59,214 bases of DNA, taken from contig JADFSR010000026.1 in NCBI GenBank assembly GCA_022560615.1, positions 1 through 59,214 on the forward strand, given 5' to 3'. Under the pieces are notes generated by a model. It was given only the letters and a program-made list of their open reading frames with translations, ran no database searches and was not told the DNA's origin. Both the position numbers and the translations under genes were made by a program. This document shows, piece after piece, positions 32,943 through 42,237 of the stretch. How positions within the stretch are numbered: the first letter of the stretch is position 1; each line of letters opens with the position of its first letter. This DNA is from Gemmatimonadota bacterium (GTDB taxonomy: Bacteria > Gemmatimonadota > Gemmatimonadetes > Longimicrobiales > Gaopeijiaceae).

Positions 32943-35900
32943 ATGTTCCGGACACCCCGGCTGTTGTGGTTCGCTCTGGTCCTGGTCGGGATCCCTGAGC
33001 CCGCGAGGACACAGGGAACCGAGCCCGTAGTGGACCCCTCCGTCTTCCAGGAGATGGAGTGGCGCTCGATCGGCCCATTCCGGGGTGGTCGTTCGGTGGC
33101 GTCGGTGGGCGTGGCGTCGGAGCCGATGACGTACTACATGGGCACAGTGGGCGGTGGAGTGTGGAAGACGACCGACGCGGGCATCACCTGGGACAACGTT
33201 TCCGACGGCCAGCTCGCAACCTCCTCGGTCGGTGCGATCGCGGTCGCGGAGTCCGACCCGAACGTCGTCTACGTCGGGATGGGCGAGCACGCGATCCGTG
33301 GTGTGATGACGTCCCACGGAGACGGCGTCTACCGCTCGACGGACGCCGGCCGGACCTGGACCCACGCGGGACTCGATCGCACACGGGCAATCTCACGAAT
33401 ACGCGTCCACCCCACCAATCCCGACCTCGTGTACGTGGCGGCGCAGGGCGCGCCGTACGGCGCGAACGAGGAGCGCGGCATCTATCGTTCGGAAGATGGT
33501 GGGGGGACGTGGGAGAAGATTCTCTACGTCGACGAGAACTCAGGCGCGTCCGACCTCTCCATGGACATGAGCAATCCGCGTATCCTGTACGCCGCGTTCT
33601 GGGAGCATCGTCGGCTACCCTGGCAGGTGCAGAGCGGCGGCCCGGGCAGCGGTTTTTGGAAGTCGACGGACGGTGGAGACACCTGGAATCGAATCGAGAA
33701 CGGTATGCCCGAGCTGATGGGCAAGACCTCGATCGACGTGTCGCGAGCGAACCCCGACCGGGTGTTCGCCATCGTCGAGGCCGATCCGGGCGGTGGCATC
33801 TTCCGCTCGGACGATGGAGGCGAGTCGTGGGAACTCGTCAGTGACAACTGGTCGGCGCGCGCCCGCGCGTGGTACTACATCGAGATCTTCGCCGATCCGC
33901 TGGACCAAGAGACTGTCTACGTGCTCAACGCCCCGATGATGCGATCCATCGACGGCGGTCGGAACTTCACCGTCGTCGGTGTGCCGCACGGCGACACGCA
34001 CGATCTGTGGATCAATCCGAACGACAGCGAGACCATGATCAACGCCAACGACGGCGGCGCCAACGTCTCCTTCAACGGCGGAGACTCTTGGTCCACGCAA
34101 CGGAATCAACCGACCGCGCAGTTCTACCGCGTCAACGTGGACAACCGTTTCCCCTACCACGTTTACGGCGGCCAGCAAGACAACAGCTCGGTCGCGATCG
34201 CGAGCATGGGCAACGGCGGCATCACGTGGAAGGACTGGTACCCGGTGGGAGGGTGTGAGAGCGCCTACACGGCCTTCGATCCCGACGACCCGCGCTTCGT
34301 TTATGCAGGATGCTACATGGGCATCATCAGTGAGTACGACCACCGAACCACCGGTTCCAGGGATGTCGGCGTGTATCCGGTGGTGCCCGCGGCCCTCCAG
34401 AGCCGCGAGATGAGATACCGGTACAACTGGAACGCGCCCATCGTCGCGTCGCCGCACGACTACAGCACGATCTACCACGCGTCGAACCACCTCGTGCGCA
34501 CGCGCGACCGCGGCATGACGTGGGAGGAGATCAGCCCGGACCTGACCCGCGACGAGGACGACAAGCAGGGATATGGCGGTGGCCCGATTACGGGCGAGGG
34601 CGCCGGGGGCGAGATCTACGGGACGATCTACTACATGATCGAGTCCGAGCACGAGCGCGGTACGATCTGGACGGGCAGCGACGACGGGCTGATCCACCTG
34701 ACCCGCGACGACGGCGCGACCTGGACCGACGTAACCCCGGAGGGGCTCGACGAGGGCCAGATCAACGCCATCGAAGTCTCACCGCACGATCCCGCGACGG
34801 CGTACGTCGCGTACACGCGGTACAAGTTCAACGACTTCACGCCGCACGTGCTGGTCACCAACGACTACGGAGAGAACTGGGACGACCGCACGAACGGGAT
34901 CGCTGAGGAAGATTGGGTGAAGGTCGTTCGCGAAGACCCGGTGAGGCCCGGTTTGTTGTACCTAGGAACCGAGACGGGGATCTACGTATCGTGGGACAGT
35001 GGGGAGCAGTGGCAGTCTCTGCGACTCAACCTGCCAAATACGCCCATCAACGACCTCATCATCCAGCGTCGCGAGAACGACCTCGTGGCAGCAACGTCCG
35101 GCCGGGGCTTCTGGATCCTGGACGACCTGACCCCTTTGCAGACCGCGCTGGACGTCCAGCCGAGCGAGACGCATCTGCTGCCGCCGCGCCACGCCTATCG
35201 CCTGGCGAGCGGTGGCTCCGGTGGTTCCGCGAACAACGTCGGGCAGAATCCGCCGAACGGCGCAGTGCTGAACTTCCACCTGGCAGAAGAACCCGCGGAG
35301 GGCGACACCGTCGCCGTCGAGATCCTCGGCACCGGCGGGGACGTCATTCGAACCTACTCGACACATCCCGACGATGACCTCAGCCCGGGTGCCGAGCCCA
35401 TGTCGCTGAGCGCCGGACACAACCGAGTCGTATGGAATCTCCGCCACGAGCAGATCCCGAACATCCCGGGTGCGTACGTCTTCGGATCACTCGCCGGCAG
35501 GCGCGTGGTGCCAGGCACCTACCAGGTCCGGCTCACCGCAGGCGACGTCACGATGACCCAGCCACTCGAGGTGCGCATGGATCCACGCGTCGACACAGAC
35601 CTGGCCGAGTTCATCGAGCAGGACGAGTTCGTCGCGCAGGTCGCCGCCGAGCTGACCGAGATCCACCGCTCCGCCATGGACGTGAACGACGTAGAGGAGC
35701 AGATCGGCACGCTGGTCGGCCGTATCGAGGGCCGGGAAGGCGCCGACGTAGTCGGGGAAGCCGCGGACGAACTCACCGCCGATCTGGAAGCCGTCGCAGA
35801 CTCGCTCTACCAGGCACGGGTCGTAGACGGACAGACCGTGATCAACTTCCCATCTCGCCTCAAGTTCCAGTACATCGTATTGCACGGAAACGCCGAGCGC

Positions 35901-36086
35901 GCGGAGGCGGGCGTGACGCGAGGCTCGCACGACGTGCTCGGGGACCTACGCATACGGTGGACTCGGCACCGTTCGACGGTGCAAGACCTGCTCGGACCGA
36001 GGCTCGATGCGTTCAACGATCTGCTCGGGCAGTACGGCTTCGGAGCGATCATCGGACCGCTCGAGCGCCGCGGGCCGATCAGTTGA
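32943..36086 (+). CDS. sortilin/BNR-repeat (VPS10-like) exported protein 1
   Basis: Exported 1,047-residue protein with an N-terminal signal (ending PARTQG). The first 700 residues are BNR/Asp-box propeller blades, repeatedly showing SxDxGxTW-type loops ([50 protein letters not shown]). The C-terminal 300 residues form a beta-rich then helical domain. Such paired 'glycosyl hydrolase, BNR' proteins are often annotated as sialidase-like, but no catalytic Tyr/Glu pair can be assigned. It has a homologue on the opposite strand at 45505-48816. Its stop overlaps the stop of the downstream minus-strand gene by eight bases. Confidence 0.85.
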   Translation: MFRTPRLLWFALVLVGIPEPARTQGTEPVVDPSVFQEMEWRSIGPFRGGRSVASVGVASEPMTYYMGTVGGGVWKTTDAGITWDNVSDGQLATSSVGAIAVAESDPNVVYVGMGEHAIRGVMTSHGDGVYRSTDAGRTWTHAGLDRTRAISRIRVHPTNPDLVYVAAQGAPYGANEERGIYRSEDGGGTWEKILYVDENSGASDLSMDMSNPRILYAAFWEHRRLPWQVQSGGPGSGFWKSTDGGDTWNRIENGMPELMGKTSIDVSRANPDRVFAIVEADPGGGIFRSDDGGESWELVSDNWSARARAWYYIEIFADPLDQETVYVLNAPMMRSIDGGRNFTVVGVPHGDTHDLWINPNDSETMINANDGGANVSFNGGDSWSTQRNQPTAQFYRVNVDNRFPYHVYGGQQDNSSVAIASMGNGGITWKDWYPVGGCESAYTAFDPDDPRFVYAGCYMGIISEYDHRTTGSRDVGVYPVVPAALQSREMRYRYNWNAPIVASPHDYSTIYHASNHLVRTRDRGMTWEEISPDLTRDEDDKQGYGGGPITGEGAGGEIYGTIYYMIESEHERGTIWTGSDDGLIHLTRDDGATWTDVTPEGLDEGQINAIEVSPHDPATAYVAYTRYKFNDFTPHVLVTNDYGENWDDRTNGIAEEDWVKVVREDPVRPGLLYLGTETGIYVSWDSGEQWQSLRLNLPNTPINDLIIQRRENDLVAATSGRGFWILDDLTPLQTALDVQPSETHLLPPRHAYRLASGGSGGSANNVGQNPPNGAVLNFHLAEEPAEGDTVAVEILGTGGDVIRTYSTHPDDDLSPGAEPMSLSAGHNRVVWNLRHEQIPNIPGAYVFGSLAGRRVVPGTYQVRLTAGDVTMTQPLEVRMDPRVDTDLAEFIEQDEFVAQVAAELTEIHRSAMDVNDVEEQIGTLVGRIEGREGADVVGEAADELTADLEAVADSLYQARVVDGQTVINFPSRLKFQYIVLHGNAERAEAGVTRGSHDVLGDLRIRWTRHRSTVQDLLGPRLDAFNDLLGQYGFGAIIGPLERRGPIS

Positions 36087-36339
36087 GGGGAACGTAGTCA
36101 GCGCACCACCACCGGCGCGACGGCCCGAGCTCATCCCCCGAGATGGGGATACCGCTTTCGCCCACGGTCCGACCCCAGGTGCCGTACTCCTCGGCCAGAC
36201 TCTGGTCGGCTCGGAACTCGGGCCCTTCCCAGAGCAGAAGCATGTACCGCTCATCGACCGGCACGCCCCGACCGATCTGCGCCGTGCCCCATCCAGACAC
36301 GAACAGCACTACAGCGGCAGCCGCCTGGAGCATCCTCAT
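36079..36339 (-). CDS. small membrane protein with YCII-like segment; possible truncated anti-sigma factor
   Basis: From ATG at 36339 the product has 86 residues: one hydrophobic segment ([18 protein letters not shown]) and then a short segment [13 protein letters not shown] ... [21 protein letters not shown] that resembles the start of YCII-related domains. The frame is open further upstream to a TTG at 36384, overlapping the sigma-factor gene out of frame. In related loci a zinc-finger anti-sigma N-terminus would come before the membrane segment; here it is missing. It may therefore be the remains of a sigma/anti-sigma pair fused by deletion. Confidence 0.45.
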   Translation of the reverse strand: MRMLQAAAAVVLFVSGWGTAQIGRGVPVDERYMLLLWEGPEFRADQSLAEEYGTWGRTVGESGIPISGDELGPSRRWWCADYVPLN

Positions 36340-36793
36340 CCGCAGCGTCGTGTTGGATCGGTGGAGCGCGCCACGCCCCCTCAACCCGTACCGTCCGATA
36401 CCCGGACGGCATCGCTTCGAATGCGCGCTCGAGGTCGAGCTTGCTTGCCATGTCGTGCGAGTCTGGAGACGGCGGCAGCTCCTCCGGTAGTGCCTCTCCG
36501 TCCCGCTGCTCCCACCGAATCCGCTCCAGCGCGCAACGCACCACGATCGACGACAGCCAGGTGCGCAGAGACGACCGAGCCTCGAACGACTTCAGACCGC
36601 GTACGGCTCGCCACCACCCCTCCTGCAGCACGTCCTCCGCAGCGGACTCCGAACCGCCGGTCATGCGCAGCGCGAGCCGGAAGAGCGCGGGCGAATGCTC
36701 CCGGTACATCTGCCGGAACGCCTGCTCGCTGCCGCGCACGACTTCCCGAATCAGCGCCGCCTCGTCGACCCCCTCGACGTCGGCGACGCTCAC
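36251..36793 (-). pseudogene. ECF sigma factor lacking region 4
   Basis: Region 2 of an extracytoplasmic-function sigma factor is intact: AFRQMYREHSPALFRLALRM, SAAEDVLQEGWWRAVRGLKSF and SSLRTWLSSIVVRCALERIR (in part). Region 4 begins LERAFEAMPSGYRTV and then stops making sense; the helix-turn-helix that contacts the -35 element is missing and the reading frame runs over the neighbouring membrane-protein gene. A deletion that removed region 4 and the start of the anti-sigma gene explains the arrangement. The start is GTG at 36793. It cannot act as a normal sigma factor. Confidence 0.65.
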
Positions 36794-36825
36794 GACAGCA
36801 ACCCCCGCTCACCATGCGCCGCACG

Positions 36826-37482
36826 TCATCGACGCACGGTGCTTTCGGCTGTCACGGTCGCAAAGTCGTCCACTACCACGAGGATGTTCGAGAGGGGCGT
36901 CCCAGGGTCCACGATCATCGCTGCCTCGGGAGACGGCGGCCCACTCAGCCCAATCGCCTCTTCGGTCAGGTACGGGAAGTAGATCATGAGATGGGGCCGC
37001 CAGGCTCCGGCTGGCTGGCCTTCATCGCTGATCAGCTCCTGTCCGGCCGACATCATGTAGGAGATCACGGGGCGGCTCGGCAGCCGAAATTCGCCGGTCC
37101 TCAGACCCTCGGCGACTACCGCCTCGATTTCCTCGCCGCTCTTGCCTTGGTCCCAGAGCTCCATCTGCCGAAGGTGGATCGGCAGGATCGTGCGCGCACC
37201 TTCTTCGTCGAAGCAATGCGGCTCCAGGCTGTCTGGCCAACTGCGCGCGACGTAGCACGTCACGCCGTTCGAGCCCTCGTGGCCCACGTCGAAGCCGTTA
37301 CCGTTCCACAGCAGAACGGTGGCCTCCTGTGAAACCGTCGGAGGAGCGGCGCTCCGTGCCAGATCCATCTCCAGGGTGCGCGGAAGTACTTCGCGCGCGC
37401 CCGCTCGACCGCTCTCCACACTCTGCGCGGAAAGCGTACCCGCCGTTGTCAGCATGACCGCAAGCATCCCGATCGTCCGCAT
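36826..37482 (-). CDS. exported protein of unknown function
   Basis: Secreted 218-residue protein; signal peptide MLAVMLTTAGTLSAQS. The mature part has two cysteines (TCYVARSW and PHCFDEEG) and an aromatic stretch PHLMIYFPYLTEEA near the C-terminus. No family is recognised. The ATG at 37482 is chosen because the signal starts there; the frame stays open to 37548 through a low-complexity stretch. It lies between the broken sigma gene and the creatininase gene, all on the minus strand. Confidence 0.65.
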   Translation of the reverse strand: MRTIGMLAVMLTTAGTLSAQSVESGRAGAREVLPRTLEMDLARSAAPPTVSQEATVLLWNGNGFDVGHEGSNGVTCYVARSWPDSLEPHCFDEEGARTILPIHLRQMELWDQGKSGEEIEAVVAEGLRTGEFRLPSRPVISYMMSAGQELISDEGQPAGAWRPHLMIYFPYLTEEAIGLSGPPSPEAAMIVDPGTPLSNILVVVDDFATVTAESTVRR

Positions 37483-37573
37483 CGCACCCCCCCCCGTGCC
37501 GTGTGCTCGTGTGCTGCACAGTGACACAGGGGGGTGATAGGGTTGCATGCCCCCGTCGGGCTACGGGATACCG

Positions 37574-39364
37574 TTACCGCGTGCGCTCCCGGATCAGATC
37601 CGCGGTACGTGCCGCGCGCGCCTCGGAGATCTCACGGCCCAGCATGAGAGCGCGCTCCAGGTCCTCGAGCGAAAAGCCATCGATTATTGCCTGGCCCGTC
37701 TCCATGCGTTCGGCCCACCGGACCGACGCGGGATCGGAGGCCATCATGTTGAGGGTGATCCCTGGGCCGTCGTGCAGCCCATCATCGGGCATGGCGTCGG
37801 TGACCAGACCCCTCTCACGCAGGACATTCCGCGAACCTTCGGGCGCACGGTAGTACTCGGGGATGTGAATCGCCTTGGCTTCACCCGCCCATTGGGCGGT
37901 CAGCGTCTCTGCGACGTTGTTCATGCCGGAGCGGTTACCACCTGAGTCGCCGATGAAGATGATGTTCTCGAAGCCGTGCACTTTGAGGCTGTGCGCGATA
38001 TCGGTCAGCAGAGCCTCGAAGGTCTCCTGACGAAGGCTGATCGTGCCCGGGCTGCGCATGTGGCCCGATTGGGGTTCGATATCGCCCTCAGGAACCCACT
38101 TCACGATCGGGGCGCAGAGCGCATTGCCCAGATTGCGCGCGATCGCCTCGCAGTTGGCGTCGAGCACGTAGTTGTGCTTACCGGTGACGAGCCAGGGACC
38201 GTTCGGCTCCATGCCACCGGTCGCGATGATCGCAGTGGTCTTTCCAGCGGCGAGCGCGTCGCGGATATCCATCCACGTCATTTCCCCGAGCCACACCGTG
38301 TTGGTTTCGGGCAACGGGTTCGGCGTGTCCGAACAGTTGTACGTGTTCTGACGGCAGTCCCCACCACCCATCGTGCGCGGATCGGGCGCCGGGCGCTGGC
38401 CTCGACCGCCCCGACCACCAGCCGCACCCCGGCCGCCACCGCCCGCTCGCTGGGGGCGAACAGGAGGAGGCACCGTCCCTCCGTTTTCGATCGCAGCGTT
38501 GATCGCGCTCACGGTATGGCTCGCCCGGAACGCGACGAGCGCGCGGGCCAGCTCCAGATTTTTCACGCGATCGGCCATCGAGACGCCGTTGATCGTGGCG
38601 AGGCCAGCCTCCACGCGCTCGGCCCAGCGGATCGAGCTCGGGTCGTCGATGAACATGTTGAGCGAGATGATCGGGTCGTCGTGCAGATTGTCCGCTTCAC
38701 CCCAAATCACGCCGTGCTCTTCCTCCATGTACCGCGTCACGCTCGCGTAGTCGTAATACTCCTGGACGTGGGCCACGACCGGATTGCCACCCCACCGCTC
38801 CGTGAGCCGGTCCGCCACCGCGCGTTGGCCGCCTTGATTCCCGCCGGAGTCGCCGAAGAAGATGATCTTTTTGAAGCCGTGCATCCTGAAGGAGTGCGCG
38901 ACATCGGTGAGCACGGCCTCGAACGTCTCCTGGCGGGTGCTGATCGTGCCCGGGCTCCTCATGTGACCGCTCGGGGGTTCGATGTCGCCTTCCGGCACGA
39001 ACGGGATGATGGGAGCGCACAGGGCGTCGCCGAGCCGGCGGGCGATCGCCTCGCAGTTGGTATGCAGCACGTAGTTGTGCTTCCCGGTGGCCAACCACGG
39101 ACCGTTCGGCTCCATGCCGCCCGTCGGGATCAGCACCGTCGTCTTCCCGGCGGCCAGAGCGTCGCGCACATCCATCCACGTCATTTCCTCCACCCAAACC
39201 GTCGTCGCCGTGGGCAGTGGGTTCGGGGTGTCCGCGCAGTTGTAGACGTTGGCTTCACACCGCCCACCACCCAGGTCGCGGGGGTCGGGAGCCCGCCGCT
39301 GCTGTGCGAGAACAGGCGTGCTCAGCACGAGCGCGAAGCTGACGGTCAAGAGGAGGGTCTTCAT
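37574..39364 (-). CDS. exported protein with two creatininase-like domains
   Basis: Exported 596-residue protein (signal ending TPVLAQ) with the same creatininase-like domain twice. Each copy has VWVEEMTWMDVRDALAAGKT or its twin, GGMEPNGPWLxTGKHNYVL, VPEGDIEPxSGHMRSPGTIS, and a late GDSGGN. Domain 1 lies at residues about 45-300 and domain 2 at about 345-590, joined by an Ala/Arg/Gly-rich linker near residues 300-330. In creatininase the metal site uses E, H and D in ExHGPHLPLxTD plus NGHGGN; here these read EPNGP, TGKHN and GDSGGN, so the metal site is changed. Possibly an amidase with another metal, or a binding protein. Confidence 0.8.
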   Translation of the reverse strand: MKTLLLTVSFALVLSTPVLAQQRRAPDPRDLGGGRCEANVYNCADTPNPLPTATTVWVEEMTWMDVRDALAAGKTTVLIPTGGMEPNGPWLATGKHNYVLHTNCEAIARRLGDALCAPIIPFVPEGDIEPPSGHMRSPGTISTRQETFEAVLTDVAHSFRMHGFKKIIFFGDSGGNQGGQRAVADRLTERWGGNPVVAHVQEYYDYASVTRYMEEEHGVIWGEADNLHDDPIISLNMFIDDPSSIRWAERVEAGLATINGVSMADRVKNLELARALVAFRASHTVSAINAAIENGGTVPPPVRPQRAGGGGRGAAGGRGGRGQRPAPDPRTMGGGDCRQNTYNCSDTPNPLPETNTVWLGEMTWMDIRDALAAGKTTAIIATGGMEPNGPWLVTGKHNYVLDANCEAIARNLGNALCAPIVKWVPEGDIEPQSGHMRSPGTISLRQETFEALLTDIAHSLKVHGFENIIFIGDSGGNRSGMNNVAETLTAQWAGEAKAIHIPEYYRAPEGSRNVLRERGLVTDAMPDDGLHDGPGITLNMMASDPASVRWAERMETGQAIIDGFSLEDLERALMLGREISEARAARTADLIRERTR

Positions 39365-39416
39365 GGTCGTCTCCGGGAGGTCGGTCTTTGACGCTCCAGA
39401 CAGGTGTGGTTACGAA

Positions 39417-39450
39417 GCTGTTGAGTATTCAGCGCTGTTGAGTATTCAGC
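39417..39450. repeat. perfect tandem repeat of a 17-base unit
   Basis: GCTGTTGAGTATTCAGC occurs at 39417-39433 and again, directly adjoining, at 39434-39450. Each unit begins GCTG and ends CAGC, so it can also pair with itself. The block lies about 55 bases upstream of the creatininase ATG, in its 5' region on the minus strand. Confidence 0.85.
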
Positions 39451-39462
39451 CTTTGGGCTGAA
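39445..39462. terminator. hairpin after the transporter genes
   Basis: TTCAGCC (39445-39451) and GGCTGAA (39456-39462) form a perfect seven-base stem with loop TTTG. It lies downstream of the minus-strand transporter unit and overlaps the tandem repeat, so it could end that transcript or belong to the creatininase leader. No T-run is seen. Confidence 0.35.
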
Positions 39463-39504
39463 CGGGCAAACGCGGGGTCGCGGACGAGCAACGCCGCTCT
39501 CGCC

Positions 39505-39612
39505 CTACTCCCCCCCGTCCGGCGTCCTCAAAACCTTCCAATAACACCACCCCACCAGACCCCACACGAAGCTCAGCGAGCCAACCATCAGAATCCATCC
39601 ACCGATCGTCAT
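39505..39612 (-). CDS. MetS-like small subunit of the NSS transporter
   Basis: A 35-residue single-pass membrane protein starting at ATG 39612, which overlaps the transporter's stop as ATGA. The sequence has a hydrophobic stretch (WILMVGSLSFVWGLVGW) followed by a positively charged YWKVLRT and a short tail. Very small proteins of this layout, with a VWG/IWG motif in the membrane segment, are the known partners of NSS-family amino-acid importers such as MetPS. Size, overlap and motif make this assignment good even though the peptide is tiny. Confidence 0.75.
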   Translation of the reverse strand: MTIGGWILMVGSLSFVWGLVGWCYWKVLRTPDGGE

Positions 39613-41243
39613 TCTACCGCCTCCCTGGCCGCGGCCTCTGGTGTCCACTCAGGCAACATCTCCTTGCCATCCAAATCGAGTCCGGCCGCCTTCCAGCGCT
39701 TCTCGCCGACCCTCACGCAGGCCACGAGCACGATCATCGTCACCGCGATGAGCGCGAGCGCGAGCTGTGCCAATGGCTGCTCACCGATCTGGCCGATCGA
39801 CGCCGGCAGGTCGGTGATGCAGAACATGACGAGCACCACCAGCAGATATACCGGCGCGACGTACTTCATGATGAAGCGGAAGACCGCCGGAATCCGGATC
39901 TGAGCGCCGTGATGGATCTCGTCCCACCCGATGTCGATCCCGAAGATCCAGCTGAAGCAGATGATCTCGACCAGCGCCATGATCAAGATCAGGAAGGTGC
40001 CTACCCAAAAGTCGATCGTGCTCCAGAAGACCGCGCCCTCCGTGAAGTAGATGACCATGAAGGAGCCAACGAGGCAGAGCCCGACCATGTAGAGCGTGCC
40101 GCGCTTCCGGTCCACGCCGAGGGACTCCTGAAGGAAGGCGACCGCCGGCTGATACATCGACAACGAGCTCGTCACCGCGGCCAAGAAGAGCATGAAGAAC
40201 CAAACGGCGCCCACCGCCGGGCCGATCGTGCCCATCTGGGCGAAGACCACAGGCAGGGTCTGGAAACCGAGGCCGAACGTGCCCGTCTGCACGGCCGCGA
40301 CCGTGCCGGTCAGGCCGAGAAAGACAAACGAAGCCGTGAGTGTGATCAGGCCGCCGAAGCCGACCTCGAACGCCTCGTTGGTCGCAGCCGCCGTGAGCCC
40401 GGACAGCGCCACATCGTCGTTGCGCTTCAGGTACGACGCGTAGTTGATGATGATGCCGAAGCCCACCGAGATGCTGAAGAAGATCTGCCCCGCCGCGGCG
40501 AGCCACGTCCGCGGGCGGAGCAGCGCACCGAAGTCGGGATTCCACATGTAGGCGAGGCCAGCCATCACGTTCTGATCCGGCAGCTCCGGGTTTGGCGTGC
40601 CGAGTGTCAGCACTCGGATCAGCACGATAAGCGCACACACGGCCATGATCGGCATCGCGAACGAAACGAACTTCTCGATACCCTTCGAGAGTCCACGTAG
40701 GATGAGGTAGACGTTCAGCCCGAACGTCAGAACCCAAAAGACGATCGTCGGCACGCGGCCCGCGCCGAACATGAGCCCGTTGCCGGCGGTACCGGTGAAG
40801 TCGTTGTAGAACCGTGTCGAGGCGGACGTCTGCTCCGCCAAAGCCATCGTGCCGTCGATGCCGATCGTGCCCGTCACGTAAGCGTAGAAGTAACCCAAGC
40901 ACCAGGCGGCGATGAACGTGTAGTAGAACGAGACCGCGAGCGGAATCATGACGCCGGTCACGCCCAGGTACCGAGCGATTCGGCCCTTGCCGATCACGCC
41001 GAGGATCGCGGGCGCGGAGTGGAAGCCCTTTTGGCCGCCATACCGTCCCATGGCCCACTCGGCCCAGCAGATCGGGATGCCGAGGAAGATCAGCGCGCAG
41101 AAGTACGGGATGAGGAACGCGCCTCCCCCGTTGGCGGCGGCCTGCCCCGGAAAGCGCAGGAAGTTCCCGAGCCCGACCGCCGAGCCCGAGACCGCCAGGA
41201 TGACGCCCAATCGGGACCCCCACCGCTCCTTCTTTCCCGTCAT
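39609..41243 (-). CDS. neurotransmitter:sodium symporter (NSS/SLC6) family transporter
   Basis: Polytopic inner-membrane transporter of 544 residues that would take up an amino acid or related solute with sodium. The N-terminus has the SLC6 signature WGSRLGVILAVSGSAVGLGNFLRFP (quoted in part), with the unwound first helix of the LeuT fold. Further marks are GGGAFLIPYF, the helix 3 tyrosine segment SFYYTFIAAWCLGY and the helix 6 region QIFFSISVGFGI. About 11-12 hydrophobic segments are visible. It is followed by, and overlaps, the 35-residue small subunit. Confidence 0.92.
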   Translation of the reverse strand: MTGKKERWGSRLGVILAVSGSAVGLGNFLRFPGQAAANGGGAFLIPYFCALIFLGIPICWAEWAMGRYGGQKGFHSAPAILGVIGKGRIARYLGVTGVMIPLAVSFYYTFIAAWCLGYFYAYVTGTIGIDGTMALAEQTSASTRFYNDFTGTAGNGLMFGAGRVPTIVFWVLTFGLNVYLILRGLSKGIEKFVSFAMPIMAVCALIVLIRVLTLGTPNPELPDQNVMAGLAYMWNPDFGALLRPRTWLAAAGQIFFSISVGFGIIINYASYLKRNDDVALSGLTAAATNEAFEVGFGGLITLTASFVFLGLTGTVAAVQTGTFGLGFQTLPVVFAQMGTIGPAVGAVWFFMLFLAAVTSSLSMYQPAVAFLQESLGVDRKRGTLYMVGLCLVGSFMVIYFTEGAVFWSTIDFWVGTFLILIMALVEIICFSWIFGIDIGWDEIHHGAQIRIPAVFRFIMKYVAPVYLLVVLVMFCITDLPASIGQIGEQPLAQLALALIAVTMIVLVACVRVGEKRWKAAGLDLDGKEMLPEWTPEAAAREAVE

Positions 41244-41354
41244 TCGCCTCTCCGTGACTGGGTGTTCTTCTCTCGGTGTCCGCAGCGCCAGACCGAGCGA
41301 CGCGGATGATCCACTTCCCCGGCGGGTCGGGCAAGGGGAAGACGCGGTCGCCCG

Positions 41355-41768
41355 CTAGTCGGAGATCAACACGAAACCGGCCGTAGCGAAGTGCTGGTCG
41401 AGGGCCAACGCTTCACGGATCCCCAACTCAGCCATGACGACGAAGCTCACCGCGTCTGTAAGCGAGAAGCGCTGGTCGCTGAACCGTTCCAACCAGTTGC
41501 TGAGTGCCGCCTCTTCGCGCTCGGCCGTGCTGTACTCCACAGAGTTGGGAGGCTGTCGCACGGTACGCGCGAACGTGAGCGCTATGTCCCGACCAGCCCG
41601 GCGCAAGAGCAGCGCGTGCGTCTCCGCGAGCACCAGGTTCGTTGTCACGATCCGTGCCCCCGCATGCACCCGCGCCCGCAGAGCGGCCGCGAGCAGTTCA
41701 TGGTCCGAGTGCAAGGAGTCGGCCAAGGGATACCAAGCGCTCGTGTCGACGAAAAGTGGGCCCCTCAT
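41355..41768 (-). CDS. PIN-domain toxin of a VapBC-like pair
   Basis: PIN-fold RNase-like toxin of 137 residues. The acidic residues that bind metal are visible: Asp in LFVDTSAWYPL (near residue 8), Glu in NLVLAETHALLL, and two Asp in FSLTDAVSFV and EALALDQHF. Such toxins cut tRNA or other RNA and are held by the partner antitoxin. The start ATG overlaps the antitoxin stop by four bases. The upstream operator repeat at 42072-42102 should control both genes. Confidence 0.88.
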   Translation of the reverse strand: MRGPLFVDTSAWYPLADSLHSDHELLAAALRARVHAGARIVTTNLVLAETHALLLRRAGRDIALTFARTVRQPPNSVEYSTAEREEAALSNWLERFSDQRFSLTDAVSFVVMAELGIREALALDQHFATAGFVLISD

Positions 41769-42091
41769 TGATCCTCGGCTCCAGCCGAACGCCAGGATGC
41801 CTCCTCATCGTCCGCCAGCACGCGGTCGTGCTCTCGAGCCTCATCTACTCCACCTGCCCGGACTGCCGAGGAGGGTCCGACGATTCCGATGACGCAGAGC
41901 GCGGGATGTTGTTCCGGATCGGTCATCTGTCGCTCGAGCGCCTCGAGCCCACGGCGCAGCACATCGGACTTCGTCGTGTCCAACTCCTTGGTGAGCCGGG
42001 CGAGGCGCTCCCGTTCCTCCGAACGCAAGTACACCTGCACCGGTTCGGCCGCCCGTGGAGGACGGGACTTGGAATCATGATAGTGCTTCAT
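41765..42091 (-). CDS. ribbon-helix-helix antitoxin (VapB-like)
   Basis: Antitoxin of 108 residues. The N-terminal ribbon-helix-helix is PVQVYLRSEERERLARL followed by ELDTTKSDVLRRGLEALE; the C-terminal part is acidic and poorly ordered, as expected for a toxin-neutralising tail. It starts at ATG 42091, and its first codons lie inside one half of the operator. Translationally coupled with the PIN toxin (ATGA). Confidence 0.8.
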   Translation of the reverse strand: MKHYHDSKSRPPRAAEPVQVYLRSEERERLARLTKELDTTKSDVLRRGLEALERQMTDPEQHPALCVIGIVGPSSAVRAGGVDEAREHDRVLADDEEASWRSAGAEDQ

Positions 42092-42102
42092 GAATCATGA
42101 TA
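42072..42102. promoter_or_regulatory. operator repeat of the first toxin-antitoxin pair
   Basis: GAATCATGATA is present twice, at 42072-42082 and 42092-42102, with a 20-base period (two helical turns). TCATGA in each unit is palindromic and a further TTCATGAA lies between them. One copy covers codons 4-7 of the antitoxin and the other its upstream region, the usual position for ribbon-helix-helix autoregulation. Confidence 0.65.
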
Positions 42103-42237
42103 CGTGATCAGTGTATCCAGTCAAGGCCAGCGCTGGTCTTCCACGTGTGCCCGTCAACCGTTGCGACGACGGGTGTGCGGCCCCAGCCTTCCGTGACGGA
42201 GGGACCACTTGCTGGACCACCCTGTGTGGAGGAATCG

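Noticed and set aside
32943-36086. Calling the BNR proteins sialidases
   Set aside because: Asp-box repeats alone do not show sialidase activity and the catalytic residues could not be placed.
37976-39391. 471-codon plus-strand open frame opposite the creatininase gene
   Set aside because: It is the shadow of a GC-rich gene; composition is Arg/His/Val-rich with no motif, while the minus strand has a clear two-domain protein.
39781-41334. 517-codon minus-strand open frame overlapping the NSS transporter
   Set aside because: Out-of-frame shadow rich in Arg and His; the transporter frame has all family motifs.
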